A stretch of DNA of 5,186 bases, taken from contig CAYYLT010000243.1 of assembly GCA_964472385.1 (NCBI GenBank), positions 1 to 5,186 on the forward strand. Direction: 5' to 3'. Positions 1-5,041 of the stretch are shown here, in pieces. The notes beneath the pieces are model-generated. The model saw nothing but the letters and a program-made list of their open reading frames with translations, was not told the DNA's origin and made no database searches. Each line of letters starts with the position of its first letter. Within the stretch, counting starts at the first letter, position 1. Made by a program: the position numbers and the translations under genes. The stretch comes from JAGXLC01 sp964472385 (GTDB lineage Bacteria; Bacteroidota; Bacteroidia; Bacteroidales; UBA12077).

Positions 1-259
1 ATCCATCTTGAATAAATTTATCCAATAAAAAATCCGGTACTTTTAATAAGCTGAAACCGCTTTTTCCTTCATAGCGGGTTAAATAATGTTTGACATCACT
101 ATCTGGCACCGGGTCCGGAGATTCCAGGTGATAAAGCAAACCAAAAATGGCTATGATGAGGGCAGAATAAATGATAAGACTGCTTCTTTTCACCCGTCTT
201 TGTTTATGTTGAGAATGTTTTGAGAAGTATTCTGCAAATTTTATAAACGCTGATAACAT
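1..259 (-). CDS. Hypothetical membrane-anchored protein, N-terminal part (runs off left edge)
   Basis: An open frame runs on the minus strand from an ATG at 259-257 to the window edge, giving 86 complete codons with no stop. The protein begins MLSAFIKFAEYFSK. A very basic stretch (KHKQ/RRVKR region, about residues 14-25) is followed by one hydrophobic segment at about residues 27-44 and then a polar, Pro/Asp-rich region. This is the pattern of a type II membrane anchor or an uncleaved signal, with the rest of the chain outside the cytoplasm. I do not recognise the family. The gene is divergent from the DUF2905 gene, with only 39 bp between the two starts, so the two may share a promoter region. 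There is no clear Shine-Dalgarno sequence upstream on its strand, which is usual in Bacteroidota. The coding call rests on the uninterrupted frame and the sensible anchor topology; function is unknown. Confidence 0.7.
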   Translation of the reverse strand, partial: MLSAFIKFAEYFSKHSQHKQRRVKRSSLIIYSALIIAIFGLLYHLESPDPVPDSDVKHYLTRYEGKSGFSLLKVPDFLLDKFIQDG

Positions 260-283
260 AAAATTATTTCCCGGAGGATTTAA

Positions 284-291
284 TAACTTTG
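284..291 (+). promoter_or_regulatory. Possible Bacteroidetes -7 element (TAACTTTG) before the DUF2905 gene
   Basis: TAACTTTG matches the Bacteroidetes -7 consensus TAnnTTTG exactly. No good TTTG/TTG -33 partner lies about 19-21 bp upstream, so this is only half a promoter match. If it is used, transcription would begin within a few bases of the ATG at 299, giving a leaderless or nearly leaderless mRNA. The GGAGG at 274-278 would then lie upstream of the transcript. Confidence 0.25.
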
Positions 292-298
292 TCGGATC

Positions 299-526
299 AT
301 GATGCATCAGATTGGAAAGTATTTGATGATAGGAGGGGTGATCCTGGCTGTTGTTGGTTTGATTCTGTTTTTTCTGGGCAACAAATTCAGTTGGTTTGGC
401 AATTTACCCGGAGATATCAAAATCAAACGGGACAATTTTGTTTTTTATGCACCCATTGCTTCGATGCTGTTGATAAGCGCAGTCCTTAGCTTCTTGCTCT
501 GGTTGTTCTCAAAGATTAAATTCTGA
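299..526 (+). CDS. DUF2905 family small membrane protein
   Basis: A complete 75-residue protein with two membrane helices (about residues 9-27 and 51-70). They are joined by a short loop with the signature LPGDI (36-40), followed by K-x-K-R-D-N-F-x-F-Y-A-P (41-52). This hydrophobic / G-x-LPGDI / R-x-N-F-x-F-Y-P / hydrophobic layout and length is that of the DUF2905 family, widespread in bacteria and of unknown function. An in-frame TAA at 284-286 forces the start to be at 299 or the adjacent ATG at 302; the N-terminus MHQIGK fits the usual family start. A GGAGG at 274-278 is about 20 nt from the ATG, which is too far for a good ribosome binding site. The gene is divergent from the left-edge gene and convergent with the SDR gene ending at 672. 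The family call is confident; the role is not known. Confidence 0.88.
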   Translation: MMHQIGKYLMIGGVILAVVGLILFFLGNKFSWFGNLPGDIKIKRDNFVFYAPIASMLLISAVLSFLLWLFSKIKF

Positions 527-671
527 TTTGATGAAGGCAAAAAATTTCCACCTTAACTCGGAAAAATGCATAATAATAAGATTGCTGAACATAATGAGTA
601 AAATACGAATATTCTTTTGTTTATAAAGTTTTTTTCATTTTTTATGAAGAATACAGGCTAATTGATCAGAT

Positions 672-1472
672 TTATATCTTATCTGTCACGTTAAATTTAC
701 GGAATAGAAACGTTTCTTTTAATGAAGCAGGAAGCAAGCGGGTAAGACGAAGGTAAAATTTATTCACAAAACCCGGAATAATAAGCGGTCTTCCTTTTAG
801 CAACCCGGATATAGCAATCTCAGCTATTCTATTGGCCCGCATTGCGGAGATTCTTCCCCATAACCCACTTTGCCTGATTCGGTTAATGACCTCCTGGTTG
901 GTCACAATGGGCCCCGGACATAATACACTTACTTTCACGGATGTATATTTCAATTCGGCTTTCAGCGCCCTGGAAAAAGAATAAATAAAACTTTTGCTGC
1001 CGGAATAAACAATTTTAAAAGGGATGGGATAAAAAGAAGCTATGCTTCCGAGGTTAAGTATATAGGCATTTTCTAACGTTTTCATCTGCGGTAAAAACAG
1101 TCGGGTTAGCATCACGACCGATTCAATGTTCAATCTCAGCATATTGCTGTAAAATTGATGGTCATAATCGCAAAACGAACCCAGATGACCAATCCCGGCA
1201 TTGTTTATCAACATATTGACCTTAATGTCAAGTTTTTTAGCATGATGGTAGATATTTAAAGGTGCTTCGTTAGCAGTCAGATCAGCGGCATAATATTCCA
1301 TATCAACGGCATAATGCTTCCTGAGGTAAGATATGGTTTGATTAATTTGGGAATCGGGTAAATCAACCAAAAAAAGGTTCATGTTTTTTTTGGCACATTC
1401 AATGGCCAGAGCACGTCCGATACCAGTACTAGCACCGGTAATCAGTACAAAATAATTATGCTTTTGCTCCAT
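672..1472 (-). CDS. Classical SDR-family oxidoreductase, probably NAD(H)-type
   Basis: A short-chain dehydrogenase/reductase of 266 residues when started at the ATG 1472-1470. Counting from that start, the protein shows the dinucleotide-binding TGASTGIG (12-19), an Asp ending beta-2 in FLVDLP (D37, favours NAD(H) over NADP(H)), ADLT (62-65) and NNAG (90-93). The catalytic set is Asn 115, Ser 143, Tyr 156 and Lys 160 (YSGSK), followed by PGP (186-188). All catalytic positions are intact, so an active soluble enzyme is likely; the substrate cannot be deduced. An upstream in-frame ATG at 1499 would add 9 residues but would overlap the previous gene by 44 nt; from 1472 the overlap is 17 nt and the lead before TGxxxGxG is typical, so I prefer it. 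This is the last gene of the CPBP-epimerase-SDR unit. The basic C-terminal tail (about 225-260), rich in Leu and aromatic residues, may touch the membrane. Confidence 0.9.
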   Translation of the reverse strand: MEQKHNYFVLITGASTGIGRALAIECAKKNMNLFLVDLPDSQINQTISYLRKHYAVDMEYYAADLTANEAPLNIYHHAKKLDIKVNMLINNAGIGHLGSFCDYDHQFYSNMLRLNIESVVMLTRLFLPQMKTLENAYILNLGSIASFYPIPFKIVYSGSKSFIYSFSRALKAELKYTSVKVSVLCPGPIVTNQEVINRIRQSGLWGRISAMRANRIAEIAISGLLKGRPLIIPGFVNKFYLRLTRLLPASLKETFLFRKFNVTDKI

Positions 1473-2460
1473 CACTGAAGCTGTTTTTGATCCATTCAAT
1501 AGTAATGTGTAATCCTTTATTCATTGGTGTGATATGGTATCCCAGCTCTCCCTCAGCTTTAGCGGATGACAATTCCCAATTGTACAAATATTTCTTAACC
1601 CATTTGGGTGGCAATAAAGGAGGTCTGCCAAAAATTTTGGCAACGGCCATCTGCAGGGCAGTAAATACAACCAAAAAAATGACAGGAATGGGTATGAGGG
1701 GATATTTCTTATGGCTTATATCCCTGATTAGGTAAAAAAAATCCCAGTATGAAGCATTCTCACCACCCAGTATATATTGCTCCCCATTTCTACCCTTCTG
1801 CATGGCCAGAATATGACCGTTGACCACATCGTCGATATATGCATAATTGCCTTTAGATTTTCCGCTTCCCGGTATAAACCACCAGGTTCCCTGCATATAC
1901 TTTTTCACCAGTAGGGTAACCCCGTTGCTTTTCGACAGAAATCCCGGGCCATAGACCCGGCTTGGATGGACAATAACAATATCCATTCCATCAATAACAA
2001 AATCTTTTGCTTTCTTTTCTCCCATAAATTTGGTACTCTCATATTCATTGAAAAAATCTTTGTATCGCAATGAATGCTCACCTACAGGCTGATCACATGA
2101 AGGGCCGAAAGTACCGGCGGTGGAAGTATAAACAACACGTTTGACCTTTTCAGCAGCGGCAATCTTAAAAATATTAACTGTTCCAGCAAGGTTGATCCGG
2201 TTATACAGGGCAGGGTCTTTTGCCCAGGGTTTGGCATAGGCTGCCAGATGAAAAACCCCGTCGGCCCCTTGCATAGCTTCACTGAGAATGGTATCATCTT
2301 CAAGGGAGCCCCGGTAACACTGAATATTTTTGTTTTCCAAAAGCGGTTTGGCCTTGCTTTCATCTCTGATCAATGCCCTGACCTGGTGGCCACGTTCTGC
2401 CAGTTCCAGAGCCAGCCGGGTTCCTATAAAACCTGTTGCACCCGTAATGAAATAGATCAT
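1456..2460 (-). CDS. NAD(P)-dependent epimerase/dehydratase, 3beta-HSD/dihydroflavonol-reductase-like (extended SDR)
   Basis: A complete 334-residue extended SDR. The Rossmann motif TGATGFIG is at 6-13. Arg residues after beta-2 (R28, R32) favour NADP(H). HLAAYAKPW (71-79) and the T-S-T-A-G segment (112-116, catalytic Ser/Thr at about T114) are followed by Y140-x-x-x-K144 (YESTK), HPSRVYGPG (165-173) and YAYIDDVV (207-213, the usual Y-x-H/Y-x-D-D-V region). The length and the hydrophobic segment near residues 254-276 are typical of the 3beta-hydroxysteroid-dehydrogenase / dihydroflavonol-4-reductase-like branch, which acts on hydrophobic or sugar substrates; the segment could dock the enzyme to the membrane. 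Its ATG overlaps the stop codon of the CPBP gene by 4 nt (ATGA), and its 3' end overlaps the next SDR, so all three are probably one transcript. The true substrate is unknown. The fold call is firm; the branch call is less so. Confidence 0.9.
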   Translation of the reverse strand: MIYFITGATGFIGTRLALELAERGHQVRALIRDESKAKPLLENKNIQCYRGSLEDDTILSEAMQGADGVFHLAAYAKPWAKDPALYNRINLAGTVNIFKIAAAEKVKRVVYTSTAGTFGPSCDQPVGEHSLRYKDFFNEYESTKFMGEKKAKDFVIDGMDIVIVHPSRVYGPGFLSKSNGVTLLVKKYMQGTWWFIPGSGKSKGNYAYIDDVVNGHILAMQKGRNGEQYILGGENASYWDFFYLIRDISHKKYPLIPIPVIFLVVFTALQMAVAKIFGRPPLLPPKWVKKYLYNWELSSAKAEGELGYHITPMNKGLHITIEWIKNSFSDGAKA

Positions 2461-3200
2461 AACCTTTTCTTTATTAATGTCATTTCCGGATTTGCTCTGA
2501 TGGAAAAAAATTCACAAGTAACAGCCATCATACCATGAAGCATAAAAGCTGCGAATATAGATCCTGTATCTAAGGTGATGAGGCACAATACCAGCCCAAA
2601 AGGCAATGAACCGATCATCTCTTTCCGGCCTTTCGGAATATGTACCAGGGCATACAGAATAATGTTGAGCGTGACGGCCGTTGTCAATCCAAAAGCGCCA
2701 TACAATGAGAACAACAAAAAGCCCCGGAAAAAGAGTTCATAGGCAAAGAGATACAGAAACCAGGTAAAAAAATTGATGGATAAATCCAGGAAACTCCATT
2801 GCCGGATCCGAATCTGCGGATAATTTCTCAAATTGATCTCCCTGGAAGCATTAAAATAATTGATTAAAAGGATTGGGGGCATGAAAATGCCAATCCAAAT
2901 TAAGGATTGAGGCAAATTGTTCAGGTTAAATCCATAATGCTGAAGATCCGGAGGTTGAAAGTAATAAAAGAAAAAGAGCGGGATAAGCCCATAAAATATA
3001 AAGCCTGTTATCCGCTGAATTATAAATTTTGGATAAGAGGCATCTTTGTTTGACAGGTTGAAGTACCTGTTCCTCATGGAAGAAGTGAAGATATAATATC
3101 CGGGGAATCCAAAAATTAACAGACCGAGGGCAAATGAAACATTGCTGTAAGCATGCAAATAGAAAAATATCTGATGGAAAACAGTGTTTAAATAATCCAT
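2457..3200 (-). CDS. CPBP (CAAX protease/Rce1-like) family intramembrane protein
   Basis: A complete 247-residue, very hydrophobic protein with about seven predicted membrane helices, clearest at about 21-41, 62-81, 98-115, 138-153, 172-187 and 197-225. The C-terminal half carries the CPBP motifs: Y154-E155-L-F-F-R159-G (motif 1, normally EExxxR), L-Y-A-L-V-H187 (motif 2, F-x-x-x-H like) and H222-G-M-M-A226 (motif 3, normally HxxxN/D). The first Glu of motif 1, catalytic in Rce1, is Tyr here, and the motif 3 Asn/Asp is Ala, so proteolytic activity is uncertain. CPBP proteins include CAAX-processing proteases, bacteriocin self-immunity proteins and many of unknown role. It is the first gene of the three-gene unit (ATGA overlap with the epimerase). 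No clear ribosome binding site is visible. Family confidence is good; function is open. Confidence 0.82.
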   Translation of the reverse strand: MDYLNTVFHQIFFYLHAYSNVSFALGLLIFGFPGYYIFTSSMRNRYFNLSNKDASYPKFIIQRITGFIFYGLIPLFFFYYFQPPDLQHYGFNLNNLPQSLIWIGIFMPPILLINYFNASREINLRNYPQIRIRQWSFLDLSINFFTWFLYLFAYELFFRGFLLFSLYGAFGLTTAVTLNIILYALVHIPKGRKEMIGSLPFGLVLCLITLDTGSIFAAFMLHGMMAVTCEFFSIRANPEMTLIKKRL

Positions 3201-3262
3201 AGACGCGTTAATTAGTTTATGTTTTACAGAATCAGAGAGGTATTTACACAGCCGGCGAACAC

Positions 3263-3294
3263 TATAGACAGATTCTCATTAGCGTCTGTCTATA
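3263..3294. repeat. Perfect 10-bp inverted repeat (stem-loop) between the SDR and the CPBP gene
   Basis: TATAGACAGA at 3263-3272 is the exact reverse complement of TCTGTCTATA at 3285-3294, with a 12-base spacer. It starts 4 bp beyond the stop codon of the upstream minus-strand SDR and lies about 60 bp before the CPBP start. No T-run follows on either strand, so it is not a canonical intrinsic terminator. It could be an RNA 3'-end-stabilising hairpin, a weak terminator, or a dyad operator for the three-gene unit. The symmetry is seen directly; the role is not. Confidence 0.6.
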
Positions 3295-3298
3295 AACT

Positions 3299-4105
3299 CT
3301 AATTAAACGGAGAATTCGGTTCTCTGGCCATTACCCGATAGGTAATTTTGTCGATCAGCTTGGGAAATACCCTCCGCATAAGTACAGTGAATTTACCTTC
3401 TGTTGTCATAATGATCAGATGTTTTCTTTTGATGATTCCTTTTAATATAACTTTGGCTACCCTTTCAGGAGACATCATACTGGATTCATTCCGGGGACTT
3501 TCACCCTGAACATTACCATTAGGCCCGAGTGCTGATTTTCTTACATTTGTGGAGGTGAAACCGGGTGCGGCAATCATTACATGAAGCCCTTTCTTTAGCG
3601 TTTCCACCCTTAATGTTTCAAGAAATCCATGCATGGCAAATTTAGAAGATGAATAACCTGTTCTTCCGGGCAAACCCTGAAAGCCTGCAATAGAAGAAAT
3701 CCCCACCACAGAACCCCGGGCCTTTAAAAGGTAGGGCATAGCATATTTTGTACAATAGACGGTTCCCCAGAAATTCACATTCATCAGCCGCTTTATAACC
3801 TCCAGTTGGGTTTGTTCAAATAAACCTCTCATGGATAAGCCGGCATTATTTATCAGAATGTCAATGCCTCCAAATCTGGCCACTGTTTTTTCAACCAGTC
3901 TTTGACAATCTTTTTCAACAGAGACATCCGTTGTAATAGCAAGCACTTCTTTGTTTTTTGCTAATAATTCATTTTCAATATCTTTCAACTTCTCTGTATT
4001 GCGGGCAGCTAACACCACTTTGCCACCCTGTTCAGAAAAAAAATAAGCACAAGCTCTTCCAATCCCGGATGAAGCGCCGGTGATAATAATAACTTTATCC
4101 TTCAT
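3299..4105 (-). CDS. Classical SDR-family oxidoreductase, probably NADP(H)-type
   Basis: A complete 268-residue short-chain dehydrogenase/reductase. TGASSGIG is at 9-16. Arg 35 follows beta-2 (A-A-R-N), which favours NADP(H). Asp 60 (TTDVS) and NNAG (86-89) are present, and the catalytic set is Asn 111, Ser 138, Tyr 151 and Lys 155 (YSSSK). PGF (181-183) is followed by T-S-T, the usual cofactor-binding loop. The C-terminal tail (about 225-262), with KRKHLIIMTTEGK and then hydrophobic/basic stretches, resembles the membrane-associating tail of the DHRS7-like SDR branch. The ATG at 4105-4103 gives the usual short lead before the glycine motif. The gene stands 98 bp upstream of the CPBP gene on the same strand and is separated from it by an inverted repeat, so co-transcription is possible but not certain. 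It faces away from the tRNA-Lys gene. The substrate is unknown. Confidence 0.92.
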   Translation of the reverse strand: MKDKVIIITGASSGIGRACAYFFSEQGGKVVLAARNTEKLKDIENELLAKNKEVLAITTDVSVEKDCQRLVEKTVARFGGIDILINNAGLSMRGLFEQTQLEVIKRLMNVNFWGTVYCTKYAMPYLLKARGSVVGISSIAGFQGLPGRTGYSSSKFAMHGFLETLRVETLKKGLHVMIAAPGFTSTNVRKSALGPNGNVQGESPRNESSMMSPERVAKVILKGIIKRKHLIIMTTEGKFTVLMRRVFPKLIDKITYRVMAREPNSPFN

Positions 4106-4277
4106 TTCGTAGTGTTAATTCAAAGCTTAAATGTATTCATTTTTTCCTGAATTCATCGTATAAGGGAAAAAATCAATTCCATACCCTTTAACCTGCACAA
4201 AAAAATCCCTTAATAAACAGAATGTTAACGCTGGTATAAAGGGGATAGTAAAAATTTCAAAAAAACTTCATGAAAAA

Positions 4278-4308
4278 TTTGCAGAAAAGACATAAGGTAT
4301 TACTTTTG
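4278..4308 (+). promoter_or_regulatory. Bacteroidetes-type promoter of tRNA-Lys
   Basis: TTTG at 4278-4281 and TACTTTTG at 4301-4308 fit the Bacteroidetes -33 (TTTG) and -7 (TAnnTTTG) elements, with a 19-bp gap. The -7 element ends 4 bp before the first base of the tRNA, so transcription should start at or within a few bases of the mature 5' end. Confidence 0.65.
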
Positions 4309-4312
4309 CAGC

Positions 4313-4385
4313 GACTCAGTAGCTCAGTTGGTAGAGCATCGCCCTTTTAAGGCGAGGGTCCTGGGTTCGAGACCCAGCTGGGTCA
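4313..4385 (+). tRNA. tRNA-Lys (anticodon UUU)
   Basis: A 73-base cloverleaf that folds completely. The acceptor stem GACTCAG / CTGGGTC (4313-4319 with 4378-4384) has one T-G wobble pair. The D arm starts GCTC at 4322. The anticodon stem TCGCC / GGCGA (4339-4343 with 4351-4355) encloses loop CTTTTAA with anticodon TTT at 4346-4348. The T stem CTGGG / CCCAG (4361-4365 with 4373-4377) encloses loop TTCGAGA. Position 73 is A4385. CCA is not encoded and must be added after transcription. A good promoter lies just upstream and a hairpin terminator downstream. The gene marks the boundary between the SDR cluster and the CRISPR-Cas remnant. Confidence 0.97.
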
Positions 4386-4403
4386 CACGACATAAGACTG
4401 GTT

Positions 4404-4433
4404 GTTTCAATACATTAAATTTAAGGAAAAGGA
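4404..4433 (-). repeat. Possible solitary CRISPR-repeat remnant (ends ATTGAAAC on minus strand)
   Basis: Read on the minus strand, this roughly 30-base stretch begins TCCTTTTCC and ends ATGTATTGAAAC. The terminal ATTGAAAC is the characteristic 3' end of many type I-B and type III CRISPR repeats (the crRNA 5' handle). It lies just past the truncated cas1 on the same strand, where an array would be expected in a cas4-cas1-cas2-array layout. Only one copy is present, so this is not an array, and the boundaries are a guess. Chance resemblance in AT-rich DNA is quite possible. Confidence 0.25.
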
Positions 4434-4466
4434 GCTAACTCAATAACAGAGGGCTCCTTTTTTTTT
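4427..4466 (+). terminator. Intrinsic terminator of tRNA-Lys, partly bidirectional, overlapping the cas1 3' end
   Basis: AAAAGGAGC (4427-4435) pairs with GCTCCTTTT (4453-4461) around a 17-base loop, and the right arm runs into a nine-T tract (4458-4466). On the plus strand this is a standard Rho-independent terminator about 40 bases after the tRNA. On the minus strand the same stem is followed by TTTTCC, a weaker T-run, so it may also end the cas transcript. The cas1 TAG stop (4437-4435) lies inside the hairpin. Confidence 0.75.
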
Positions 4467-4992
4467 CACTTAATGGATAGGTGTAATATACATTCCTTAT
4501 ATTTCCTTCGATGCCCATCAGCTCATCAATCTTTTTACAGTTATCAAGTTTTGCTCTATATTTTTCAATGGCTTCAATGATGGGAAACAGATCCTTTCCT
4601 CTGGATTCATAATATTTCAAGTTTTTCAGCAGGTTAAAGCTTGAACCGTCAATGATTTTACGGGCAATTTCAATTCTCTGTTTCTCCGAGATATGATATT
4701 GGGTCTGTGCAATCAGCATTTTTCCGGAGAGTAGGTTCTCTTTCGACATGAAGGATCCGGTATAGTTTTCATAATAATCGAAATAGTGGATATTCACCTG
4801 GTTTTGACCGAGAAAATTATACATGGCAGAATTGGCATCAAGGGAGCCAAAGACATAAATATCCTCTATGCCCTCAATGGGAATAAATTTAGGCTTTTGT
4901 TCATTGCCCTCCTCATCCATTGGTGTAAATTTTAACGTGTTGTCTTTACGGGATAGGCGGCCAGGATTGAACAGATAATAAGATTTCTGCAT
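4435..4992 (-). CDS. cas1: Truncated CRISPR-associated Cas1, subtype I-B-like (N-terminal half; probable pseudogene)
   Basis: Cas1 is the integrase of CRISPR spacer acquisition and works as a complex with Cas2. This 185-residue product begins M-x-K-S-Y-Y-L-F-N-P-G-R-L-S-R-K-D-N-T-L, the hallmark start of subtype I-B-type Cas1. It continues with P-I-E (38-40), VFGSLDANSAMYNFL (47-61), FDYYENYTGSF (71-81) and LLSGKM (87-92) and reaches MGIEGNIRNVYY (159-170), where Glu 162 is the first catalytic metal ligand. Family members are about 330 residues long; here similarity stops near residue 171 and an unrelated tail of about 14 residues ends inside the tRNA terminator. The C-terminal alpha-helical domain with the catalytic His and Asp is absent, so integrase activity is not expected. 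The start is the ATG at 4992-4990, 49 bp after cas4. No cas2 follows. A true deletion and an assembly join are both possible. Confidence 0.88.
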   Translation of the reverse strand: MQKSYYLFNPGRLSRKDNTLKFTPMDEEGNEQKPKFIPIEGIEDIYVFGSLDANSAMYNFLGQNQVNIHYFDYYENYTGSFMSKENLLSGKMLIAQTQYHISEKQRIEIARKIIDGSSFNLLKNLKYYESRGKDLFPIIEAIEKYRAKLDNCKKIDELMGIEGNIRNVYYTYPLSEKKRSPLLLS

Positions 4993-5041
4993 AAGTTATT
5001 ATTTTAGTGAATTGATCTACGGTTGTTCTCAGAGGGTTGTA

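Noticed and set aside
289..489. Plus-strand ORF of 66 codons overlapping the DUF2905 gene
   Set aside because: It lacks an ATG start, has Cys/Trp-rich random-looking composition, and is a shifted frame of the DUF2905 gene, which has a clear family signature.
634..648. Small hairpin TTCAT-TTTTT-ATGAA in the convergent gap between DUF2905 and the SDR
   Set aside because: Only five A/T-rich pairs and no following T-run beyond the loop itself; too weak to call a terminator. Nothing else stands out in 527-671.
1487..1735. Plus-strand ORF opposite the epimerase gene
   Set aside because: It lies antisense within a well-supported gene, with no recognisable domain.
2082..2363. Minus-strand ORF inside the epimerase gene
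   Set aside because: It is a shifted frame of the epimerase; all Rossmann motifs are in the other frame.
2248..2538. Plus-strand ORF across the epimerase/CPBP junction
   Set aside because: It is antisense to two overlapping genes, with no domain or start signal.
4106..4160. Promoter for the 3299-4105 SDR (AAGCTTTG or TACATTTA on the minus strand)
   Set aside because: Each is one base off TAnnTTTG and neither has a TTTG -33 partner at the right distance, so I did not list one.
4161..4244. Scattered TAAGGGA / TCCCTTA and CCCTTTA / TAAAGGG complementary heptamers upstream of tRNA-Lys
   Set aside because: Short, imperfectly spaced and expected by chance in AT-rich intergenic DNA; no consistent unit length.
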